Shown: piece by piece, positions 25,955 through 36,955 of the stretch
How the letters are laid out: each line of letters begins with the position of its first letter
Position numbering within the stretch: position 1 is the first letter of the stretch
From: Trichomonas vaginalis G3
Taxonomy: Eukaryota; Parabasalia; Trichomonadida; Trichomonadidae
Reading direction: 5' to 3'
NCBI RefSeq assembly: GCF_026262505.1
Contig: NC_067208.1
Coordinates: 496,001 to 560,000 of the forward strand
DNA: 64,000 bases
Notes under the pieces: model-generated
What the model was told of the DNA's origin: nothing
Database searches by the model: none
Seen by the model: the letters and a program-made list of their open reading frames with translations, nothing else
Position numbers and translations under genes: made by a program

Positions 25955-28759
25955 TTAATTATAAATCTTAAGACAGTCATATGTCATGTGGTAAGAAATA
26001 GGTTTGTTATCATAAACTGCATCTGGATCTCTGAGTGCAATGAAGTACTGCTGTGGATTCTTTAGTGAAATTGCTAAATCATCAACACGAAGGATTGTTC
26101 CGTCTTCAAACAATGCAACTTTGAATTCCCAGTCTTTCTTAACTTGTAAATGTTCAGAAATCTTTGTTTTGATTTCAGAATTTCCGTCTGTTTTGTTGAC
26201 AATGACACAGAATGGTTCTGATGATGGAATTGTGGTGATTCCATCCAATCCGTAGAAACAAACAAAACATCTGAGAACAATTTCATCTTCATTAGGTGTA
26301 TGAGAAAGAGAAATAATCTCAAGAACTGAACTCTTTCCAATAGCTGTCATTTCTGTTCTGATCTTTGATTTCTCAGTGTTTATAGAAAATGTGTTGTTCC
26401 ATTTGCGAAGTAAATAGAATCTATGATCTGGAACAAGTCCTGGCTCTTCTTCCTGGAATTTATTAACAATTGTTCCGATATCTGTACCACTCATGATTTG
26501 GATTCTTCTGAAAATTGGATTAAATGGATCTTTCACGATTTCGATGATGAAAAGGAAATGTTTCTGCATCAATCTCTGTTTGGAGAAGAATACGGTGGAA
26601 TTCTGTGGGAAATGAGTGACTTCGTAATTGGGAGGAATGATTAACCCGCATGGACGCATGATTCGTGGATCTTTGAACATGAAATCAATTGTAACAACAC
26701 TTTTCTCTTCATCGTCTTCTTTTTCTTCGTTGTTTTGGGAAATCAAGGAATTGAATGCCTTTGGAACATATTTTCGCAACTTTTGGAATGTAAAAGTGCG
26801 AGGAATGGCCAATGGAACGGTATGACCGTAAAAATCAACGAAATTAATCGTAATTGCACTTTTCATCATGGATACTGATGAAAGAATGCATGGACAGAGA
26901 TCATCGATCTTAATGAAGTCGAGTTCTGGCTGGGATTTGATCGGAGAAGCTGATCTTTCTTCATCAGAGTAAATCTGAACGTAAAAGAACGATTTGGATA
27001 CGAAATCTTTGACCATTTGTTCAGATTCTGGTAATAACTCTTCTAAATAGCTGTTGTTCTTATAAAATAATCTATATGTATTACAGCCATTCAAAAGAGT
27101 AGAAACGCGTGATCGTATATCGGATAGTGTTGATGATTCATGGAAGAATTCGAATCCCATGTACTTGTAATCGTTCGTAATCGCAGAATATAAAATGAAA
27201 AATAAAATTCTGTTTGTTTTTGTTTCGTCTTGAAGGATTGGCTCTGACTTGTTGGGAATAACGAAAACAACTTGTTGATTGTAGTCGACCATTGAAATAA
27301 TTTTATATAATGGTAAATGGTTTGTTCTGTCGGTCATCCAGCATGATATTTCATCTTGATCAATATCAAGGCCACGTTTCTGAAGGTCTTCTTTCAAATA
27401 TTTGAGATATTCATTTGATTCTTCTGGAACTTCGACTCTGTGAATGAATTTCTCAGATATCTTGCATGAACCTGACTTGCAGACTTCAATTAGATCTTCG
27501 TTAGTGTAGTATCCAAAGGATTTATGGTTTTTGAAGTAATATGAACTGATTGACATGTTTTTTTCGTCATGGATTGCCTTCGGAACGGCAGAATCAGGTA
27601 TTTCGGTCATGATTTCCTTGTAATTTGAAGTTCTAGCGAAGATAAATAACCGGACATAACCTGATTCTGGAGTATTGTAGTTAATGATCGTTTGTTTCTC
27701 AATTTCTCGAACGTACTCGTCTGAAAGGTTGAACCATCTGTTGAAAGGACCGCTTTCATTAACAACTATTGCTTGATAATGCGGTGCTTTGTAGACAATG
27801 AAGCCAATGAGCTTGTATTTGGCCACTTGGTCTTGATTGGAACAATATGGCTTCAAGTCCAAAATAGTTGAATATGAGAATGTTCTGACAAGAGAATCAT
27901 CATAAACTAATTGAACGAAAAAGATCATTGGTAGCTTCTCGATTCGCCTGGTATTGTTCTCTTCATTGAAGAAGCCTTGGACAGATTCTGCCAATGTCTT
28001 TCCTTTAAGTGTAGTTCGAATTATTGGTTGAAAAATGCACTGTGTATCATTTGAGTAGACTGTATTGATCAGATCGTAGAATTTTCTGTTGCTTTCCGGG
28101 TACTTTAGAAGAAGAATTTTGAGACGATCAAAGAAATAATCAAGAAATTCGATTGAATCTGCTCGATAATTCTTGAAATCTTGGCCCCAGCCGAACGATG
28201 CAGCTAAGTCGTTGATGTTGTGTGTCTGGAATGGAGAAATTTGCATCAGACCAAACAACCGCTGTAATTGACTTAAAACAACGTTATCTGCAAGGCTGCG
28301 ATCACCAATTGGAATGTCGAATATGAATTTTCGGAAGATAGGGATGTTAACCAATGGCTGAATAGCGGCATTGAAGTAACACAGGTTATGCTTATTTTCT
28401 AAACCCTTAGGAACGGGGTGTCTCGTTTCTGTAATGTAATATTTAAATAAGTATTTGTTCGTAGGATTAAACATAAGCATTTTATCTGTTGAAATCTCTT
28501 TGTGTTCGGGGTATTTACAATTATAAAAAAGAGGTAAAAGACGACCGATTTCTAAATACTGGTTGTTTGGAACCTGCATGTAAAGCCTTCCTTCGATGTA
28601 GATGTTTTTGGGATTTCCTGCAATAAACTCTATATCGATCACGAATTTTTTCCCATTTTCTCTTGAATACGTCAAGCAGAGGCTGAGATCATGATTGTTG
28701 TCTTCCCAGTATGTTGAATTATCGTCTGAAGTTAATTCCCATGTAAAAACTCGATTCAT
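25955..28759 (-). CDS. Ubiquitin-specific protease, USP7-like
   Basis: 934 aa, intact single exon. A deubiquitinase of the USP family. Residues 1-105 resemble a TRAF/MATH-like N-terminal domain. The catalytic domain follows (about 115-400): Cys box GLENKHNLCYFNAAIQPL with C127, the usual QQDAQEF-like helix as NYRADSIEFLDYFFDRL (about 198-213), and His box YKAPHYQAIVVN with H327, then NRWFNLSDEYV. The Cys box lacks the usual GATC wording, but Cys and His are in place. Residues 480-934 look like tandem ubiquitin-like domains, as in the C-terminal half of USP7/UBP12. Acts in cytosol or nucleus. It starts with ATG at 28757-28759, preceded by an A-rich 20-base leader. The neighbours are not functionally linked. 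Confidence 0.88.
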   Translation of the reverse strand: MNRVFTWELTSDDNSTYWEDNNHDLSLCLTYSRENGKKFVIDIEFIAGNPKNIYIEGRLYMQVPNNQYLEIGRLLPLFYNCKYPEHKEISTDKMLMFNPTNKYLFKYYITETRHPVPKGLENKHNLCYFNAAIQPLVNIPIFRKFIFDIPIGDRSLADNVVLSQLQRLFGLMQISPFQTHNINDLAASFGWGQDFKNYRADSIEFLDYFFDRLKILLLKYPESNRKFYDLINTVYSNDTQCIFQPIIRTTLKGKTLAESVQGFFNEENNTRRIEKLPMIFFVQLVYDDSLVRTFSYSTILDLKPYCSNQDQVAKYKLIGFIVYKAPHYQAIVVNESGPFNRWFNLSDEYVREIEKQTIINYNTPESGYVRLFIFARTSNYKEIMTEIPDSAVPKAIHDEKNMSISSYYFKNHKSFGYYTNEDLIEVCKSGSCKISEKFIHRVEVPEESNEYLKYLKEDLQKRGLDIDQDEISCWMTDRTNHLPLYKIISMVDYNQQVVFVIPNKSEPILQDETKTNRILFFILYSAITNDYKYMGFEFFHESSTLSDIRSRVSTLLNGCNTYRLFYKNNSYLEELLPESEQMVKDFVSKSFFYVQIYSDEERSASPIKSQPELDFIKIDDLCPCILSSVSMMKSAITINFVDFYGHTVPLAIPRTFTFQKLRKYVPKAFNSLISQNNEEKEDDEEKSVVTIDFMFKDPRIMRPCGLIIPPNYEVTHFPQNSTVFFSKQRLMQKHFLFIIEIVKDPFNPIFRRIQIMSGTDIGTIVNKFQEEEPGLVPDHRFYLLRKWNNTFSINTEKSKIRTEMTAIGKSSVLEIISLSHTPNEDEIVLRCFVCFYGLDGITTIPSSEPFCVIVNKTDGNSEIKTKISEHLQVKKDWEFKVALFEDGTILRVDDLAISLKNPQQYFIALRDPDAVYDNKPISYHMTYDCLKIYN

Positions 28760-29167
28760 TTATATTCGATACTCTTTTTTTTTTGGAAAATCCCGATGAA
28801 ATGAATATGCATTTAAAACACGTATTAGTAATGGTTTATATTCATGTATCATATCTCAGACTGCCCTTTTTTTTCCAAACAATCTTGATTCATATTAACC
28901 AAACTATCCCTCAATAGGATTATGCACCTTGAAAAAGTATCGCTTTAGAAATCTAGCTTTTCTCTCTGTCTTTCATTTATACAAATATTATTATTCCATT
29001 TCAATGGAAAAAAAGGAAAATTATGAAAAATATTTAAAAATATAAGTTTTTAGGAATTATGAATCGATCTTTTCTCAGAAAAATAAGAGGTTGTGTAAAC
29101 CATATATCAATCACCGACTCTTTGTGATTTTTATCCTTTAAATTCAGTAAGAAGAGTAAAAACAACA
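28760..29167. other. Intergenic
   Basis: Upstream of the USP gene. AT-rich with several T-runs; I see no gene or repeat. Confidence 0.5.
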
Positions 29168-29367
29168 TTTATGAGTGTTCAATCAAAGGATGCTTCTGTA
29201 TAAATGACTTTATTCGTTGGATATTTGCTGTTTTGTTTTGTAAACGTGAAATATAATAACGTACAACATGACTTGAATCATGTGTTTTCATGCTATCAGA
29301 TAAAGTAACAACTTCTGGAAAAATTTTATGATCGTTTGTAAACCAAGCGCAAGGTAGTCCTAGAGCG
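29168..29367 (-). pseudogene. 3' fragment of an unknown protein gene
   Basis: A 66-codon open stretch without ATG: ALGLPCAWFTNDHKIFPEVV and on to ...KSFIQKHPLIEHS then TAA. It reads like real protein (helix-forming, balanced composition) and ends at a normal stop, so it seems to be the tail of a gene whose front is lost. Family not recognised. Confidence 0.4.
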
Positions 29368-29374
29368 CAGCTTA

Positions 29375-29440
29375 ATGAGTCATCTTAGGATCTTCAAGAG
29401 AACTGAGATCAAGATGGAGAAGTTGAGGAAAAAGTAATTG
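29375..29440 (-). pseudogene. Small fragment of a paralogue of the 57750-62030 gene
   Basis: The minus strand reads QLLFPQLLHLDLSSLED, matching SQLLFPRILHLDLSSLED of the large helical protein. At DNA level 29386-29440 is nearly identical to 60951-61010. It is joined directly to the unrelated fragment at 29168-29367, so the region is a patchwork of gene pieces. Confidence 0.6.
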
Positions 29441-31424
29441 GACGATACACAATGTTTGGCCAGAGAAAAATCATCACTCAGAACCAATCTGGGAAGGTTG
29501 ATTCCATAAAGCTTCCCATTTATTATCAAATAACCAATCGAAAAGAATCCCTTATTTCAGTCTGGACTGTACCTTACGCCCCAATTACCCTTCATTTCCA
29601 GGGATCATCGTCACTTTTATTTTGGTGGTAATTTTTGTTTAAATCATAACTCGATGAATATCGTGTTCTAGAATGCGAGAATAGCATCACTAGTTAGAGC
29701 ACATACTGAATATAAATACTTTGTACTTTTTATTTGTTTTTGATATCATGACCTAATGAGATAGTTTAAGGAAATAAAAGTCAAATTAAATAAATTAAAT
29801 ATTATTTTTATACAATGTAGTATCTATTTATCATATTTTTTATGAATTTACTAAAGAAAAATTTTTGCATTTCAAAAACGTTGATTCCAGGCTCGCATCA
29901 AAATTGGTATTTACATAGTATGATTCGTGCGAAAATATAATTAAAATCCAAAAAGGAGATTCGACCAAGCCGTTTAACCGCCAAAAATGAAATATTGCCA
30001 AATACAAAAAGAATTAAGCCAAACAAATTTTCAATGTATGTACTATTTATTTTTTATACTTTCAATATTTTTTAATTTTTTTTTATTAAATATTAGGTTT
30101 TGGAATGATTCAGTTATATATTCATGTAAATCCTATAGGTAGAAAGCATCTTTGAGCTTCAAAATTTTGAAATCTCTTAACAATAGTGCCAATTCAGTAG
30201 CATATTTTAAAACTTGGATTAGTTTGGTATTTCTTTAATAATATATGATGACATTGAAGAATAATGAGCTTAATCTCTAAGGGCATCCAGTTTCAAATTT
30301 CTGACAAAAAAATTTGAAAATTGTAGTTTTACCATTTTAATTTTACCAATATACGATTTACTTAATAAACTGCTACGAATTGTATTTAAAATGATTTATT
30401 GTAAAAAATCTTTAAAAACTAAAAATTGAGGGATTTGGGATTGAAATATCTTTTAAAAATGGCTAATATAATGATTTAAAATTATTTAGAATAAAAAATA
30501 TTCAATACTAATAATAAATGAATTAAAATCTATATGCTAACTAACAAATTCAAGTAATTTTAGATTTCTATGTAGCAATACTAAACATTGTGATGAATAC
30601 TGATACTATTTTTTCTTTCTTAGTACAAATACTTGTAAATGACTGAAAAATGCTCAATCATTCCAATTGTTCATTATCAACATATTCTTTATGAATAGAC
30701 AAGGATATGAACCCAATAAAAAATTCTTATGTTGTGGAAACATTTTAAATTGAATTTAATTTAACTATTTTAACTTAAATTTGAATAAAAATCTCATAAA
30801 CTTTATTGTTTATGATTGGATTAAGTATCAACTATGAGCTGTCAATCTATTATTAATAAAATATGATGAACAAAGATTTGCAATAAAATTCAATTCAATA
30901 TTTGCATTATTTAGGAGGTTTAGTTATGCATGAATATAGATAACGTTTCTCCCAAGTAATTTGTGATGTTTTTTTGATATGGAAGGAATAATTGAAGATT
31001 ATCTTTGAAAATAATTGTCCACTTAATATAAATACAAACTATTGTAACCATATGTGTAAATCTTATTGGTATGTAGATAAATTTAATGGTAAATTTGTTT
31101 ATCTATTTTGATTAAATTCATTTTTTCATTCGATAATTTTTCAAATCATAGTCATTATTCATGTATATTAGCATGGCCTGTTTTTGTGATTACTACATAT
31201 AATAGCAACTTTTTGCTGAATGAATAAAAAATATCTGTTAATTACTAACCGAATTACTATTCTAGAACTACAAAAAATATTTTGATGCAAATCTATTCAT
31301 ATTGTGAGAGTTTTGCAATTTTTTCAAAATTTATAGTTTGAGATGATGGATTACCCATGAATTTCGAAAAAAAATCAAAATGAAAGAGTTCTTAATATAG
31401 AATGTTTTTGATATAGAAATCATG
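29441..31424. other. Intergenic with possible further gene scraps
   Basis: 29450-29600 is less AT-rich and holds a short minus-strand open stretch (GILFDWLFDNKWEALWNQPS) that could be another gene scrap. From 29650 to 31424 the sequence is very AT-rich, and I see no gene. Confidence 0.4.
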
Positions 31425-31928
31425 GCTAAATTTGGAATAATTTTTTTAGTGTGCTACCCTCCAAAATCCAGTTTTGTGCGGTGAAACCTGTTATTGAGGA
31501 AAACTGTTGAATCTGGTCGTAGCGTTTGGGGCCGTGTTTAAGCCATGCAATAGTCAGACTTGGATGACATAAGTTATTGGTTGATCTGAATCTTCAATAT
31601 CTAAGTTGATGTATTATTCTAGTTTTGAGCATAAACATAGATTTTAGTGAGTATTTGTATATATGTCATATCATTTATTGGTGGTTTACAGAGTGATTTG
31701 ACTTAAAATAGAATTGATTTGGGGAATAATTGCAAATAAGCGTGTAATTATTCTATCACATTGGATAACCTATCTTAATGTTATATTTTGGACGAATTTT
31801 AATTGTCACAGAAATTGAAAGCAATTATATTTGCGGGAAGATTTGAATGGATATTTCGGTTGGCGGGGAAATTTGAAAGAAAAGGAGGCGCCATTTTTTA
31901 TTTGGTTTTCTCTCTCGAGCAGCCAAGA
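31425..31928. repeat. Left arm of a ~500-bp inverted repeat pair
   Basis: Matches the reverse complement of 48094-48620. Shared blocks are GTGCGGTGAAACC (31476-31488), CTGGTCGTAGC (31513-31523), ATTGAAAG...TTGCGGGAA (about 31813-31838), GCGGGGAAATTTGAAA (31863-31878), GGAGGCGCCA (31884-31893) and CTCTCTCGAGCAGCCAA (31910-31926). Identity is roughly 70%. The arms may be terminal repeats of one large element or two inverted copies of a family. Confidence 0.7.
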
Positions 31929-32183
31929 AAATCTTCATTATTAATTGCACCGCACAACATGCAATGACAAAACATGAAGAAAAGAGTTGGTTTCGAAGAG
32001 CTAGCCAAAGAATATTTCATTGATCTCCTGAGCTATTTCTTTCTTAGTTATTACATCGCACAACATGTAATGATGATAAGTGTAGTAAGAAATAGTTTCT
32101 GATGATCAATATCATTAAGGCTCAACACTAATTCCCCGCAGCTGTTTGTGCTTTCAAACTAGAGACGCCTTCGATACTTTCCA

Positions 32184-32393
32184 TTGACTCTTACCGGTTA
32201 TCTCACCCCTGTCTCTCTTACTTTTGAGTCTATTCAGATTCATTTTTGCAATCCCAACACTTATTGTATACCACTACTTCTTGATCCAGCAAAGGTGTCG
32301 GATGTGATTTTACTCGTAAAGGGCAAAGCTTTCCCGCCAAATCGCAAGTTTCATAATCTCATGGTGGACCATAGCTGGAGTCACCGCCGATAA
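32184..32393 (+). pseudogene. Possible BTB-domain gene fragment
   Basis: A 69-aa frame with VSDVILLVKGKAFPPNRKF, which recalls the first strands of trichomonad BTB domains. The surrounding 32130-32520 is distinctly less AT-rich than its neighbours. No full domain follows, since stops come soon after. Could be a captured gene piece; low confidence. Confidence 0.3.
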
Positions 32394-32550
32394 TCTACTT
32401 GCTGAGATGCTACGCAGCCTTTGGTCTGGCCAATCATAGTGCTGCTCCATCCACATCAGCAAGTGATTTCGGCATCAGATCTCCGCTTAGTCTACCATGA
32501 GAGTTCTGCAAGCCAGAAGCGCAATATCTATGCAGCCTAGCTGCAACGGT

Positions 32551-32910
32551 ATAGTAGAATTACTCGAATGAGGCAAAGTCCTTCCGAAGTCTCGCATTTG
32601 ATGAGAGACCTCGGAAGGACTTTGCCTTATAATACTCTTACTATGGCTCCCTAGTCCCCAAATGGCTAGGGATTGTGTAATTAATCGGATATGGCAAGCT
32701 GCTCTAAAGTTTCTTTCTCATCATATGGGAGACTTCAGCAGAACTTTGCCCTAAGGTAATGTTGTTGTGGTAGGTGGTTCACAAAGAGCGAGAGAACATG
32801 TATGTAATTCATTTATGCTGAAGATATCTGGATGTCTTTCAAAAGAATAATGAAATCTAGAATTCTTCAGCATAAATTGATGCAGATGTGGTTCTCTGGA
32901 TCTTTACTGG
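32551..32910. repeat. Cluster of long hairpins
   Basis: Arms AGGCAAAGTCCTTCCGA (32571-32587) and its complement (32611-32627) continue inward as GTCTC/GAGAC. A second long-loop pair is TTTATGCTGAAG near 32813 with CTTCAGCATAAA near 32867, enclosed by GAGAGAAC/GTTCTCT. No gene. Same style as 40790-41110 and 46073-46311. Confidence 0.7.
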
Positions 32911-33929
32911 CCAGAATGCATATAAAAAGTTTCAATATAGTTAAAATAAAAAGTTATTAATACATTTCTTATTAATTGTAGAAACTTTTTACTTATATGT
33001 TAACTGATATTTCATATCAGCATGGTATCATGTTTTCATAGCGGAGATCTATCTATTTTATTATTATTAAAATAAATAGATTTAAACAAAGCTTTTGAAC
33101 GGAATCATCGCAAGAAATGAATACAACAGAATTTGATAAGTTAATTCTATGATTTAATCTGTTAATATTTTCAGTTTTACATGGAGAAATTGAAAATTGA
33201 ATCACAAATTTTCCAAAAAAAATTCAAATTTAAAATTTTGGATGTAATAAATTAGAGATTTTTCATCATTTTCTCGATTTTGAAAAAAATTTGAAAACTA
33301 GCATTACTTCTGATTCAAGCACAACTTCAGGGGAGTGAATATGTGACAACGCCGAGCTTATTTGCCCATATTTTTATAAAAATTCCAAATTCACAATTCA
33401 AGCAACTTAACATATAGAACAGTCTTTGAATTTTGAATTCTCATATGAACAATGTTTTACATTTAATACATCGAGCTCAAAATGGCATAATCAAATTTTC
33501 AATTTCAATTTAGCAAAAGAATTACTTAGTGGGTTTGCATTATAATCACATAAATTACAGTGTGAATATGATTATCACTACGTAAATACTACAATTTTAG
33601 CATTAACTACATTATTTCAAATAAAAATTTGAACGCTATGAAGAATGACTCTAGTTTCAACGCTAATAAGCTTTATACCGTTTTACAATTGATCATCTTA
33701 ATGATTCTGTATTAAAAATTTCAGTAAATAAGGGAAGATTTTGAAATTGTGACCGACAATTGTGTAATATGAACGCTTATTTTCGAAAGATATAATCTGT
33801 TTAATCATTAGTGAGAAAGGGATTCAAATTGAAAATATGGTTCAGGAATTAAAATATAATATTTTAATTAATAAAAAAAAATTATAATAAAAAAAATGAT
33901 ATTGAATTACAAGGTGATTGTGGGATACA
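32911..33929. other. Intergenic, AT-rich
   Basis: Nothing recognisable; no gene-length frame and no clear repeat apart from AATAAATAGATTTAA-type simple sequence near 33060. Confidence 0.45.
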
Positions 33930-34010
33930 TCTCGACAGAGGCAACATTCGATATGAAAGTTTCCTCTGTCGAGAAACTTCCTCACACCTCAAGAGATGCG
34001 AGGAACTTTT
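33930..34010. repeat. Two consecutive hairpins
   Basis: TCTCGACAGAGG (33930-33941) pairs with CCTCTGTCGAGA (33964-33975); directly after, TTCCTC pairs with GAGGAA around 33978-34008. Not part of a gene. Confidence 0.65.
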
Positions 34011-34265
34011 GACAGGCAAAGTGCAATATTGATAGGTCATTTCATTTCATTATTATATAAGCATCATAGTTAACAACTAGTACATTTTATTATATCCTCA
34101 TGATTTTTCTTTTGAGATTTTGAATTAAAAATTAAGTTTTGATAAGGTCATTGTGGGTTTCAAAGAGAACAATGAATGATGATTAATTTCAAAAGCAATA
34201 ATAAGTCATTGAAAAATTAAGAGTAAAAAATGGAACAAAAACATCTGCGTCTATTAAATGCTATT

Positions 34266-34606
34266 GTTAGATCTTCCTCTCACTACAGACTTAAATCTTC
34301 CTCTCACTACAGACTTAGATCTTCCGATCTCAAGACTTAAATCTTCCTCTCACTACAGACTTAAATCTTCCGATCTCAAGACTTAAATCTTCCTCTCACT
34401 ACAGACTTAAATCTTCCTCTCACTACAGACTTAGATCTTCCGATCTCAAGACTTAAATCTTCCTCTCACTACAGACTTAAATCTTCCTCTCACTACAGAC
34501 TTAGATCTTCCTCTCACTACAGACTTAAATCTTCCTCTCACTACAGACTTAGATCTTCCTCTCACTACAGACTTAAATCTTCCTCTCACTACAGACTTAA
34601 ATCTCC
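34266..34606. repeat. 24-bp tandem repeat (AGACTTAAATCTTCCTCTCA type)
   Basis: About 13-14 units of the form AGACTTA(A/G)ATCTTCC followed by TCTCACTAC, some replaced by a shorter GATCTCA variant. It leads straight into the pyrimidine-rich minisatellite. Frames across it are not genes. Confidence 0.9.
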
Positions 34607-36870
34607 TCTCCCTCCAAGTAGCTCCCTCTCTCCAAGGAGCCGATCCCTCCAACGAGCTACGTCCCTCCAAGTAGCTCCCTCCCTGCAAGGAGCCTCTCCC
34701 TCCAAGGAGAACCTCCCTCACTCCAAGGAGAACCTCCCTCACTCCAAGGAACTCCCTCCCTCCAAGGAGCTCCCCCCTCCAAGTAGCTTCTCCCTCCCTC
34801 CAAGAGAACCTCCCTCCCTCCAAGTAGCTCCCCCCTCCAAGGAGCCTCTCCCTCCCTCCAAGGAGAACCTCCCTCCCTCCAAGTAGCTCCCCCCTCCAAG
34901 GAGCCTCTCCCTCCCTCCAAGGAGAACCTCCCTCCCTCCAAGTAGCTCCCCCCTCCAAGTAGCTTCTCCCTCACTCCAAGGAGAACCTCCCTCCCTCCAA
35001 GTAGCTCCCCCCTCCAAGGAGCCTCTCCCTCCCTCCAAGGAGAACCTCCCTCCCTCCAAGTAGCTTCTCCCTCACTCCAAGGAGAACCTCCCTCCCTCCA
35101 AGGAGCTCCCTCCCTCCAAGTAGCTCCCTCACTCCAAGTAGCTCTTCCCTCCAAGGAGAACCTCCCTCCAAGGAGAACCTCCCTCCAAGTAGCTCCCTCC
35201 CTCCAAGGAGAACCTCCCTCCAAGGAGCCTCTCCCTCCCTCCAAGGAGCTCTTCCCTCCAAGGAGCACCTCCATCCATGGAGCTCCCTCCCTCAAAAGAG
35301 CTCCCTCCCTCCAAGGAGCCTCTCCCTCCCACCAAGGAGAATCTCCCTCCCTCCAATGAGCTCCCTCCCTCACTCAAGGAGCCTCTCTATCCAAGGAGCC
35401 TCTCCCTCCCTCCAAGTAGCTCCCCCCTCCAAGGAGCCTCTCCCTCCCTCCAAGAGAACCTCCCTCCCTCCAAGTAGCTCCCCCCTCCAAGGAGCCTCTC
35501 CCTCCCTCCAAGGAGAACCTCCCTCCCTCCAAGTAGCTCCCCCCTCCAAGTAGCTTCTCCCTCACTCCAAGGAGAACCTCCCTCCCTCCAAGTAGCTCCC
35601 CCCTCCAAGGAGCCTCTCCCTCCCTCCAAGGAGAACCTCCCTCCCTCCAAGTAGCTCCCTCACTCCAAGTAGCTCTTCCCTCCAAGGAGAACCTCCCTCC
35701 AAGGAGCCTCTCCCTCCAAGTAGCTCCCTCCCTCCAAGGAGAACCTCCCTCCAAGGAGCCTCTCCCTCCCTCCAAGGAGCTCTTCCCTCCAAGGAGCACC
35801 TCCATCCATGGAGCTCCCTCCCTCAAAAGAGCTCCCTCCCTCCAAGGAGCCTCTCCCTCCCACCAAGGAGAATCTCCCTCCCTCCAATGAGCTCCCTCCC
35901 TCACTCAAGGAGCCTCTCTATCCAAGGAGCCTCTCCCTCCCTCCAAGTAGCTTCTCCCTCCCTCCAAGGAGAACCTCCCTCCCTCCAAGGAGCACCTCCA
36001 TCCATGGAGCTCCCTCCCTCAAAAGAGCTCCCCCCTCCAAGTAGCTCCCCCCTCCAAGGAGAACCTCCCTCCCTCCAAGGAGCACCTCCCTCACTCAAGG
36101 AGCCTCTCTATCCAAGGAGCTCCCTCCCTCCAAGTAGCTCCCTTACTCCAAGGAGCTCTTCCCTCCAAGGAGAACCTCCCTCCAAGGAGCCTCTCCCTCA
36201 AAAGAGCTCCCTCCCTCCAAGTAGCTCCCTTACTCCAAGGAGCCTCTCCCTCCAAGTAGCTCTTCCCTCCAAGGAGCTCCCTCCCTCAAAAGAGCTCCCT
36301 CCCTCCAAGGAGCCTCTCCCTCCAAGTAGCTCTTCCCTCCAAGGAGAACCTCCCTCCAAGGAGCCTCTCCCTCCAAGTAGCTCCCTCACTCAAGGAGCCT
36401 CTCTATCCAAGGAGCTCCCTCCCTCCAAGTAGCTCCCTCACTCAAGGAGCCTCTCTATCCAAGGAGCTCCCTCCCTCCAAGTAGCTCCCTCACTCAAGGA
36501 GCCTCTCTATCCAAGGAGCTCCCTCCCTCCAAGTAGCTCCCTTACTCCAAGGAGCTCTTCCCTCCAAGGAGAACCTCCCTCCAAGGAGCCTCTCCCTCCA
36601 AGTAGCTCTTCCCTCCAAGGAGCTCCCTCCCTCAAAAGAGCTCCCTCCCTCCAAGGAGCCTCTCCCTCCCACCAAGGAGAATCTCCCTCCCTCCAATGAG
36701 CTCCCTCCCTCCAAGGAGCCTCTCCCTCCCTCCAAGGAGCCCCTCCATCCAAGGTAACTCTCCCTCCAAGGAGCTCCCTTCTCTCAATTGGGCTCTTTTC
36801 CTCAATGGATATCCTTCCCTCAATGAAGCTCCTTCCCTCAATGGGCTACTTCCCTCAATTGAGCTCTTTC
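34607..36870. repeat. Pyrimidine-rich CTCCCTCCAAGGAG minisatellite
   Basis: More than 2.1 kb of units such as CTCCCTCCAAGGAG and CTCCCTCCAAGTAG, C/T-rich on the plus strand. A larger block of about 531 bases is duplicated (for example 35248 and 35779). The flank 36740-36870 is a degenerate version (TCCCTCAATGGGCT). All frames here are repeat artefacts. Many units have CTCC/GGAG ends that can pair. Confidence 0.95.
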
Positions 36871-36955
36871 CCTCTTTATATAAGAAGAGTTGTTTAGTAG
36901 ATAATTAAAATAAAATAATTACTATTTACACCAATCATTTATCGAGTATTCTGAT

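Noticed and set aside
34446-36908. Many overlapping frames on both strands coding Gly/Glu/Arg- or Pro/Ser-rich repeats
   Set aside because: They are translations of a short pyrimidine-rich minisatellite that keeps all frames open; nothing else supports a gene.
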